A stretch of DNA of 7,675 nucleotides, from the NCBI GenBank assembly GCA_964349515.1, contig CAYGHG010000119.1, positions 1 through 7,675 on the forward strand. Reading direction: 5' to 3'. The notes beneath the pieces were generated by a model. The model did no database searches, was not told where the DNA came from, and saw only the letters and a list, made by a program, of their open reading frames with translations. Source of the stretch: CAYGHG01 sp964349515 (GTDB lineage: Bacteria; Oederibacteriota; PGYV01; CAYGHG01). This document shows, piece by piece, positions 1 through 5,700 of the stretch. A program made the translations under genes and the position numbers. Position 1 is the stretch's first letter, and the number at the start of each line of letters is the position of its first letter.

Positions 1-55
1 TCTTTTAAATTTCTTGGTAGAGTTCTAACTGTCAACACAACTCGTGACTAGGTCA

Positions 56-181
56 GTCTTTTGTCTTTTGTCTTCTGTCTTTTATCTTCTGTCTTCTAAC
101 TTCTGTCTTCTAACTTCTGTCTTTTATCTTCTGTCTTTTATCTTCTGTCTTCTAACTTCTGTCTTTTGTCTTCTGTCTTTC
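56..181. repeat. 18-copy heptamer tandem array (7-bp unit)
   Basis: Eighteen consecutive 7-bp units run in one unbroken phase. The plus-strand consensus is (G/A)(T/A)CTT(T/C)T. Only four main unit types occur: gtctttt, gtcttct, atcttct and aacttct; the last unit is gtctttc. From 77 to 160 the heptamers pair into six 14-mers of two kinds (gtcttttatcttct = X, gtcttctaacttct = Y) in the order X Y Y X X Y, so there is a higher-order 14-bp period. The plus strand is almost all pyrimidine. No gene overlaps it, and it lies beyond the terminator of the leftward operon. The unit length is too short and lacks spacers, so this is not CRISPR. Function unknown. Confidence 0.9.
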
Positions 182-185
182 CTCA

Positions 186-203
186 CTTATAGCTTATAGC
201 TTA
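186..203. repeat. short heptamer repeat, cttatag x2.5
   Basis: Two copies of cttatag followed by a partial third (ctta) lie four bases after the end of the 18-unit heptamer array. It has the same 7-bp period but a different unit. It may be a decayed or separate part of the same repeat region. Confidence 0.6.
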
Positions 204-206
204 AAA

Positions 207-237
207 TAAAAGCCGCGTCTTTCCAACGCGGCTTTTA
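207..237 (-). terminator. intrinsic terminator of the lipoprotein operon
   Basis: A perfect 12-bp inverted repeat (207-218 with 226-237) has a GC core (agccgcgt / acgcggct) and a 7-nt loop. Read on the minus strand it runs into TTTTATTTTAA, a typical U-tract. It lies about 90 nt downstream of the stop of the 187-aa gene and is the first convincing terminator after it. The plus-strand side also ends in TTTT, so it could work in both directions. Confidence 0.8.
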
Positions 238-325
238 CACCCCTCTATATTTCCTCCCCACCCCCGGTACTGCAAAACGGCACTTTCTCCCGCTATTACA
301 TAGGCCTCCCTGGCCCCGTGGCTTT

Positions 326-889
326 TTACATCCTGACCGACAGCAGCAGCCCATAGAGCGGAAAATCAAGCCCGTGCTCTCCGTCGTTCATTACTATTTT
401 CTGTTGTTTTAAACTCTCAGAGTATGACACCGCAGGCTGTGTCCCTATCGGAATCAGCAATACGTCAATCCCGAGGTACTTGTTCATTACCACGCCGAAT
501 TTTAGCAGCAGCCCGCCGTGCCCGCCTATTATGAAGTCGTAGTAAGCGCCTGCAGAAACTCTGAGGTCAAAGGGTTTGAGCGGCATGGTCACGGCAGCCT
601 CAATTTCCGGCATCAGGTCGTAAAAGCCTATTGACCATGAAAAATCAAGGTCTCCTATTGCTTTTTTATGTATTGATTCGTAGGCGAAAAAAATCAGCGG
701 CAGTGTGTACTCTGACGCGGAAACCGGCAGCCTGTTTACAGCCGCACCGCCTCCGATGATCCAGAAACCCGTGCGCGACTCGCGCTCGTCGTAGAGGTTG
801 TCAAAACTCGTTTTCTTTACCCCATCCTGATAACCCATGCAAAGCGAAACCGTAAACGTAAGAAGAGCGGCAATGATGATTTTTTTCAT
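326..889 (-). CDS. secreted hypothetical protein, possible outer-membrane beta-barrel
   Basis: A 187-residue protein of unrecognised family. It starts with a Sec-type signal peptide (KK at 2-3, hydrophobic 4-18, likely cleavage near residues 19-20). The Cys at 17 is not in a lipobox, so this is not a lipoprotein. The mature part has no long hydrophobic helix. It alternates short runs of hydrophobic/aromatic and polar residues (for example around 41-52, 62-72, 82-92, 108-122, 126-136 and 140-148) with Gly-rich turns (GGG at 46-48, GGHGG at 122-126), which suggests a small beta-barrel or beta-rich periplasmic protein. The last residue is Met rather than the aromatic typical of barrel proteins, which weakens the barrel reading. 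The ATG at 889 has a consensus AGGAGG 5 nt upstream that overlaps the stop of the lipoprotein gene, so the two are co-transcribed and probably translationally coupled. That the gene is real is well supported; its function is unknown. Confidence 0.85.
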   Translation of the reverse strand: MKKIIIAALLTFTVSLCMGYQDGVKKTSFDNLYDERESRTGFWIIGGGAAVNRLPVSASEYTLPLIFFAYESIHKKAIGDLDFSWSIGFYDLMPEIEAAVTMPLKPFDLRVSAGAYYDFIIGGHGGLLLKFGVVMNKYLGIDVLLIPIGTQPAVSYSESLKQQKIVMNDGEHGLDFPLYGLLLSVRM

Positions 890-894
890 TTTTT

Positions 895-900
895 CCTCCT
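895..900 (-). promoter_or_regulatory. Shine-Dalgarno AGGAGG overlapping the upstream stop codon
   Basis: Consensus AGGAGG on the minus strand, 5 nt before the ATG at 889. Its first two bases are also the last two of the TAG stop (901-899) of the lipoprotein gene. Terminating ribosomes therefore stop directly on this site, the usual arrangement for translational coupling. Confidence 0.85.
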
Positions 901-1654
901 AAAATTTTTTCTTGAGCCCGATGTTTATGTCACTGCTGCCGGAGAGCACAGCCTCCTGAAGCAGGGTAAGCCTTTCCCTTGATTCACTGCCGGTAAATAT
1001 CACCGACGCTGCATCAAACACAGTGAGCACGCCAAGCCCGGCCCAGCCCATTGTACGCATTTCAACATTATCCGCAGGGCTCAAGACAGCGGTTATGAGC
1101 ATGAGGGCTTTTGCGCCCGTAAAAAATGCCCCTGCCATGTGCCTGCCTGACAGAAAATTACCGCTGTAAACCGGGATTATGGAAAGCGCGGCCTTGAAGT
1201 AGTCGTCCGAGGGTTTTTGGGACTCAAGCTCGTCCTTTATCCAGATGCCGAGAGGCTTGCGCGACATGATGTAAGAGCTGTAGTAGTTTTGCAGCCCGAG
1301 CAGTTCCCATGTATTAATCCTGCGAAAATCGCTGTTGCCGGCGGCAAAGCGGTAGAGGTCAAGGTCATAGCCGAGGGTTACATAATAATAATTTTTCTCC
1401 GTGCCTTCTTTAATGACATAACTGTCGAGGCCGATTTTCTCACTCATCTCGGCATCAACCGGAAGTTTATGCTCGAGAAATCTTTTTACTGATTCCACTA
1501 TGTTTGAGCGCGCCTTTGTATTTGCCTCTGCCTTGTCCAAATTCTCAGAATAGCCCGAGGCGCTTAAAGAATATACTTTGTTGGTGGATGAAGTAGCGCA
1601 GCCTGATAAAACCACTGCCGCAAGAACCACTGCCAGAACCGCTGCTTTTTTCAT
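899..1654 (-). CDS. lipoprotein, LPP20-like N-terminal part with hydrophobic C-terminal part
   Basis: A 251-residue predicted lipoprotein. The signal peptide has KK at 2-3, a hydrophobic core at 4-15 and a perfect lipobox LSGC at 16-19. Cys19 would be lipidated, and +2 Ala argues for sorting to the outer membrane. Residues about 28-100 (YSLSASGYSENLDKAEANTK and following) look like the LPP20-type fold, where an A-rich helix follows an S-A-x-G-Y strand; this is resemblance only. Residues 156-190 and 203-220 are hydrophobic. The stretch SIIPVYSGNFLSGRHMAGAF is reminiscent of the 'IPG-x-GQ-x-Y-x-G-x-x-x-KGA' motif of small membrane domains, in degenerate form. The frame stays open to 1744, but the ATG at 1654 is chosen: it has AAAAGGAGG 5 nt upstream and begins the signal peptide directly, while the upstream ATG would bury the signal behind 30 residues. 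It is the first gene of a two-gene operon. Function unknown. Confidence 0.88.
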   Translation of the reverse strand: MKKAAVLAVVLAAVVLSGCATSSTNKVYSLSASGYSENLDKAEANTKARSNIVESVKRFLEHKLPVDAEMSEKIGLDSYVIKEGTEKNYYYVTLGYDLDLYRFAAGNSDFRRINTWELLGLQNYYSSYIMSRKPLGIWIKDELESQKPSDDYFKAALSIIPVYSGNFLSGRHMAGAFFTGAKALMLITAVLSPADNVEMRTMGWAGLGVLTVFDAASVIFTGSESRERLTLLQEAVLSGSSDINIGLKKKF

Positions 1655-1659
1655 TATTA

Positions 1660-1665
1660 CCTCCT
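1660..1665 (-). promoter_or_regulatory. Shine-Dalgarno that fixes the lipoprotein start at 1654
   Basis: AGGAGG, within AAAAGGAGG on the minus strand, lies 5 nt upstream of the ATG at 1652-1654. It decides the start against the longer in-frame ATG at 1744. Confidence 0.9.
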
Positions 1666-1674
1666 TTTGAGGTA

Positions 1675-1683
1675 TATATAGCA
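1675..1683 (-). promoter_or_regulatory. candidate extended -10 promoter of the lipoprotein operon
   Basis: The minus strand reads TGC TATATA, an extended -10 (TG-N-TATAAT-like; four of six -10 bases match). It would give a start near 1668 and a leader of about 14 nt that still contains the Shine-Dalgarno. No good -35 hexamer lies 16-18 nt upstream, which is acceptable for extended -10 promoters but leaves the call tentative. Confidence 0.4.
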
Positions 1684-1686
1684 ACA

Positions 1687-1699
1687 GCCGTGCCACGGC
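1687..1699. promoter_or_regulatory. palindrome beside the candidate promoter (possible operator)
   Basis: gccgtg-c-cacggc is a 6-bp perfect inverted repeat with a single central base. It sits just upstream of the candidate extended -10, between the -10 and -35 regions, where a repressor or activator dimer could bind. A one-base loop is too tight for an RNA hairpin, so a protein site is the likelier reading. No regulator gene is in the window. Confidence 0.3.
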
Positions 1700-1737
1700 A
1701 GTTTGTAAGGTTTTAAAGGGGGTTTTGGGAGCCAAAG

Positions 1738-1755
1738 TGCGCAAGAGACTGCGCA
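1738..1755. repeat. paired tgcgca palindromes 12 bp apart
   Basis: The self-complementary hexamer tgcgca occurs at 1738-1743 and again at 1750-1755, roughly one helical turn apart, about 85-100 bp upstream of the lipoprotein start. It could be a two-site protein-binding element or chance. The rest of 1756-1798 shows nothing I can assign. Confidence 0.2.
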
Positions 1756-1931
1756 GAGTGCAGTAGTTTTATGTTCTTATTTGCCTCTATGTCTTAGCAG
1801 CCGTCCCCCTTTACGGGGGCGGTATAACACAACAAAACAAAACGCGGGCCCTTAAAAGAGCCCGCCTACATTAGCGCTATAAACCTAAAACGTGCTTGTG
1901 TCTTTTGTCCTGCGCCCTTGTAGCCGTCCCC

Positions 1932-2031
1932 NNNNNNNNNNNNNNNNNNNNNNNNNNNNNNNNNNNNNNNNNNNNNNNNNNNNNNNNNNNNNNNNNNNNN
2001 NNNNNNNNNNNNNNNNNNNNNNNNNNNNNNN
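1932..2031. other. assembly gap of 100 N
   Basis: Exactly 100 unknown bases, the conventional placeholder for a gap of unknown size, fall inside the tandem repeat. Comparing the flanks with the intact copy at 2131-2160 shows that the least that can be missing is 16 bp (ctttacgggggcggtc). The true gap is then 16 bp plus any whole number of 125-bp units. Reading frames that cross the Ns are artefacts. Confidence 0.95.
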
Positions 2032-2126
2032 AATGTCCCTACAAAACAAAACGCGGGCCCTTAAAAGAGCCCGCCTACATTAACTCTATAAACCTAAAAC
2101 GTGCTTGTGTCTTTTGTCCTGCGCCC

Positions 2127-2169
2127 TTGTAGCCGTCCCCCTTTACGGGGGCGGTCAATGTCCCTACAA
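2127..2169. repeat. REP-like palindromic element with TTGTAG/CTACAA ends
   Basis: Outer arms ttgtag (2127-2132) and ctacaa (2164-2169) are perfect complements. Inside, ccgtcccc pairs with gggggcgg (2133-2154, one G-T wobble, 6-nt loop), and a 9-nt one-sided bulge (2155-2163) lies between inner and outer stems. This is the best preserved copy of the second palindrome of the 125-bp unit. Bulged palindromes with conserved ends are typical of REP elements; no transposase is nearby. Confidence 0.55.
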
Positions 2170-2199
2170 AACAAAACGCGGGCCCTTAAAAGAGCCCGC
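2165..2199 (-). terminator. terminator of the 155-aa gene, formed by the last repeat copy
   Basis: On the minus strand the hairpin 2178-2199 (gcgggc/gcccgc arms extended by three further pairs across one C-A mismatch) is followed by GTTTTGTTTTGTA (2177-2165). It begins 25 nt after the TGA of the 155-aa gene, a normal distance. The T-tract is broken by G residues, so efficiency may be moderate, but copies of the same hairpin follow downstream in the array and could act in series. Confidence 0.6.
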
Positions 2200-2224
2200 C
2201 TACATTAACTCAAAAACGCAAAAA

Positions 2225-2692
2225 TCAAAACGTCGTACTCAATATAACCGCATTTATCCCGTCAAATACAAACAAAAAACCGCCCTGTATCAGTATTCCC
2301 GCGCCGTGGCCCTTGAGTTCTTCGCTGCCCCAGATCAGCAATCCGGCGCCTGCCGCCATATACAGGATGTCAAGAAGGGTATTAATGAAGAAGATGTCGT
2401 ATAATCCCTTTGGAGTGTTGAGGTCTATCCCGAAAACATTGTCGGCATCCTTGACATAAAGCGCGATCCCCAGGTCTATCGCACCCCAGGCTATGGACTG
2501 TATGCCTATGCCCCTAACCAAAGTATTGCCGCCGATTGTCATGCCGAGGCCCGAGACCATGGAGGCTCCGGCCCAGCCTGTAAGGAAGTTCATTGACCCC
2601 TCTTTGTATGCACCTGCGTCAAATGGTGATTCTTCCGCAAAAGCGGTGAAAGCAAAAGCCAGTAAAACCACAACTGCCAGTATTTTTTTCAT
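2225..2692 (-). CDS. DUF6992-like multi-pass membrane protein
   Basis: A 155-residue protein with a cleavable-looking signal peptide (KK at 2-3, hydrophobic 4-18, A-F-A before Glu20). Four further hydrophobic Gly/Ala-rich segments follow, at about 36-56, 62-80, 98-121 and 128-152. The pattern G-W near 39-40, then IQSIAWGAIDLGIA, then INTLLDILYMAAG with a later G-x-G-x-x-I-QGGFLFVFD block, resembles the uncharacterised DUF6992 family as I remember it. That assignment needs a profile search. No catalytic motif is evident, so the role is unknown. The ATG at 2692 has only a weak Shine-Dalgarno (AAGGGGGA) about 3 nt upstream. The gene starts 67 bp after the stop of the 1446-aa gene, and a strong terminator fills most of that space. 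It must therefore rely on read-through or on a promoter inside the terminator. Confidence 0.8.
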   Translation of the reverse strand: MKKILAVVVLLAFAFTAFAEESPFDAGAYKEGSMNFLTGWAGASMVSGLGMTIGGNTLVRGIGIQSIAWGAIDLGIALYVKDADNVFGIDLNTPKGLYDIFFINTLLDILYMAAGAGLLIWGSEELKGHGAGILIQGGFLFVFDGINAVILSTTF

Positions 2693-2710
2693 ATTTCCCC
2701 CTTTTAAGAT

Positions 2711-2745
2711 AAAAACCGCCGGCTTAAAACAAGCCGGCGGTTTTT
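2711..2745 (-). terminator. strong bidirectional intrinsic terminator after the activase gene
   Basis: A perfect 15-bp inverted repeat (2711-2725 with 2731-2745) has a ccgccggctt core and a 5-nt loop. The arms end in AAAAA/TTTTT, so either strand yields a hairpin followed by a U-run. It begins 14 nt after the stop of the 1446-aa gene on the minus strand, and it separates that gene from the DUF6992-like gene downstream. Confidence 0.92.
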
Positions 2746-2759
2746 ATTTGTTCATGTTT

Positions 2760-5700
2760 TTACTTTCCCATGTTTACTATGTCCAGTTTTCTGGAGATCA
2801 CTTTTTTCCCCTGTCTTTCCGCAACACGCGCCGCCTGCAGGCAGAATGACTCAAAACGCGCCTCAAGCAGCTGCGGGTAAGGGTTTCCGTCCGCTTCAAT
2901 GGTGAGGAAAGGTATGCGCTCCTCGGGCCCGAAATTGATGGTGCCCACAGCCGCTGTTCCGGCCTCCTTGTGCGCTTCCATTTTGCCTTTCATGTCCAGG
3001 TTGTTAAACGCCACAGCCTCAGTAAATCTGACCGGCATGCATGAGAAGGGCCCGATGTTGACAGCGCCCGCAAATTTCGAGAAAACATCCCTCATGGTGA
3101 TTCCTATGGTGATTCCCGGCTCGCCTTTTAATGTTTTCGGCACGAGGTTGGTGGAGTGGTCTATGATTGATTCCATGTCTATCATCTCTGTTTCATAGAG
3201 CCCGGACTTTTCCAGTATCTTCTTTATCTTCTTATCCACATGTTCCTGTGTCGCGGCTGTTATCATGTACTCTATCCAGCCGGTTAACGTGTGGTCAGGC
3301 ACCTGCAGTTTGTTGTCTATCATGTAGTTCAGGTAATAGAGCCACTCGGAAACATAGCCTGTCCTCGCGATGAAGCCCTTCTCAGCCAGCCTTTTTGCGA
3401 TATCTTTGTTTGAGAAAGAGTCGCGGCGCACAAAAATCTCGCCCATGACGGGAACCTGCGGCGCGGCGTGGAAAGGTATCACTGTCGGTATTGCCTTAAA
3501 CCTCGCGGCGGTCTTTTCAAGCTGTTTGTAAAAAGATACTTTTGACGTCCCTGCCATGGAGCTGAATATCTTGTCATGCTCTTCATAGAATGTTTTTAAC
3601 GCTTCTTCGGGTTTCTCCGCAATCGTCATTATGGCGTTCCTGATGTCGTCCATGACATCGCCCGCGATTATCGCCTTCCAGGCGCTGAGCGTAAAGCTGG
3701 TGCCTAAGCCCGCGTAGCGCTCCTCGTTTGCAAGCGACACAAGCGCGACATTTTTCAGCTTTCTTTCTTTGATGAGCATGTTCATGTAAACGTGGTACTG
3801 CCCGAGCCTGCAGTAGCCCGCGGCGCGCGGCTGAAACACTATCGTGCGCTCCTCGGGGTCGCGCTCTTCCTCGAGATATTTGAGCATCTGCCCCACACAC
3901 AGTATCATGGGCAGGCACTCCTTGCCGGTCGTGACCGAGCGTCCTATGGAGAGTGTTTCCTTGTCGGGAATCGGCATGGCGTGCGCGTTGATACCGACTT
4001 TTCTAAATGCCGCCGCAAGCAGGGTGTTGGAAAGATCCCCCATTGAGGGTATTATCAGCTTTACGCGCGGGTCCTTAAACGAGACTTCTTTGCCTTCCGA
4101 GTCAATCATGTGCGCGCCTTTGTTGTCCATCACGGTATCGGCGAGGCGGAAGCCTGACTCTTCCTCTTCCTTTATGTCTTTCTGCACTTCCAGATAATTT
4201 TTAACAACATCCAAAAACGCCTCAATCCTCGTGTCAACTCCCGCGTCAGCGGTGTGCCCGTCTATCTCAAGCGTAAGCGAGGGCTTTGTGGCCATGAGTT
4301 TTCTGAAGTATGTGACCAGCAGTGAGTCCATGGCGCACAGGAAGTTCGTGATGTAAACGCCGAAGAGCTGCGGGTGCTTTTTTACTATCTGCGCACCCTT
4401 TATTATCTTCTGCCCCATTTCCCAGTGCATGTAGTCGTCATACGGGTCCTCAATCTTTTCCTCATCTGTAGCCAGCATGTCAAACGGGATTATGAGTTTT
4501 CCGCGCGAGGCGAATTTTTTCGGTATGCCCTTGTTGGTGTCATCGGTTAAGGCATTATGCGGCGGCCCGAAAAGCACATACGCCGTGACCTCAGGCGTTT
4601 TTTCAAGCTCTTCGAGCGCCTGTTTTCCTATCAGTTTTTTCTCTTTTCTGTATTCGCGGTGCAGCGCTATCGCGTCGTTATAGGCTTTTTCCGCCTCTGC
4701 CGCGCCAAACCCCAATCCGCGGGCGATTTTCACAAAATCCCTTGTCGCCGATTCAAAACCCTTTGCAAAGTTAATGGTAGGCGCCAGTATCCTGCCCTCC
4801 AAATCTTTGTCTTTGAAAAGCTGCTGCGTCCAGAGCCCGTCGCCTTGCGTAAATATGCAGGTGGAGGAAAACTCTTTCCTGTCAGTGCCGTTTACCACGT
4901 GCATCTCTTCAAGGTGGGGCATAAAGTAAAAATCCGGCTTTTTTTCCGTCAGGTTGTCAAAAAGCCCTATGGCCACCTGCGCCGGAAAACAAAAAGACGA
5001 GGTCTGCCTGTTAAAGGCCTCTTCATTGACTTTGTCGGGGACTATAACCTTACACCCTAAGTTCGCAAAGAAATTGTAGTAAAGCGGAAAGAGCTGGTGT
5101 ATGAGCAGGCTTTTGTTTATGCCGATGACCGGAGCTCCCGCCTTCATGGCTTTTACAGGCGCGTACTTTTCAAATACCAGCCTGTTTCTCACCTTGACTA
5201 AGTCCATTCTGTCCGTATCAAACTCAATCTTGAACCTCATGTTGTAATACCTGTTGCAGGCCCCGCCGAACGAGTATATTTTTTCCTCTATTTTAATCCT
5301 GTTAATGGAGCATTTTAAATCGCACTTTTCCTTGCCGCCCGCGCAGACAAAAGGCGTCTCGGTGCTTATCTCACGCGCTATTATTTTTTCAAGCTCATAA
5401 TCCCCTTTTTCTATCAGGCCGAGCTCCAGCCTTTTTTTCAGTTCAAGCGCCACACCAAACGCGCCCATGAGCCCCGGCTCCGGCGGCACCACTATCTCTT
5501 TTTTCATGATTGAGGCCATGGCAAGCGGCACTGCCTTGTTGTAGCACACGCCGCCTTGCATGAATACCTTGTTGCCTATGGGCCTGTGGCCCTTTACCCT
5601 GTTTGCGTAGTTAAAGCAGATGGAGTAAACAAGGCCCGCTAAAATTTCTTCTTTTGAAATACCTTCGTGCGAAGCGTTTTTAATGTCGGATGATATGAAA

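Larger units (their letters stand above)
1799..2211. repeat. ~125-bp tandem repeat array, interrupted by an assembly gap
   Basis: At least three near-identical units are seen. The GC hairpin gcgggcccttaaaagagcccgc-type core lies at 1844-1865, 2053-2074 and 2178-2199. The second inverted repeat (ccgtcccc ... gggggcgg) lies at 1801-1822, 2133-2154 and, cut by the gap, from 1924. The period is exactly 125 bp for the last two copies; the first unit is 123 bp because ataacaca replaces a slightly longer stretch. Units 1 and 2 differ over ~60 bp only at agcgct versus aactct. The two hairpin types alternate. On the minus strand both elements begin with TGTAG, and TTGTAG/CTACAA closes the second one as an outer stem, like REP-type elements. 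The array fills the gap between the 155-aa gene and the lipoprotein promoter. It contains no credible reading frame. Confidence 0.9.

Noticed and set aside
30..35. TTGACA on the minus strand as a -35 box
   Set aside because: It matches consensus, but no TATAAT-like hexamer lies 16-18 nt downstream and no gene start follows within the window.
326..889. Lipoprotein call for the 187-aa protein because of Cys17
   Set aside because: The residues before Cys17 (V-S-L) do not fit a lipobox, which needs Gly, Ala or Ser directly before Cys.
1655..1744. Longer N-terminus for the lipoprotein from the ATG at 1744
   Set aside because: It would place 30 residues before a complete lipoprotein signal peptide, it overlaps the promoter region, and the ATG at 1654 has a consensus AGGAGG at 5 nt.
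1892..2132. Plus-strand reading frames crossing the N gap
   Set aside because: They run through 100 unknown bases and the tandem repeat; repeated peptide pieces simply reflect the repeated DNA, and no ribosome binding site is present.
56..2211. CRISPR array in either repeat region
   Set aside because: The heptamers have no spacers, and the 125-bp units are near-identical over their full length with no unique spacers and no cas genes.
1799..2211. Insertion sequence or transposon
   Set aside because: No transposase frame, no terminal inverted repeats spanning the array and no target duplication are visible; only small palindromes are present.
2105..2404. Plus-strand 99-aa frame from the repeat into the 155-aa gene
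   Set aside because: It starts inside the repeat unit and overlaps, antisense, a gene with signal peptide and family-like membrane pattern; it looks like an opposite-strand shadow.
3583..3918. Minus-strand 111-aa frame and several plus-strand frames inside 2760-7100
   Set aside because: All lie within the continuous 1446-residue coding frame with family motifs throughout; the Arg/Ala/His-rich or Ser-rich composition is typical of off-frame translation.
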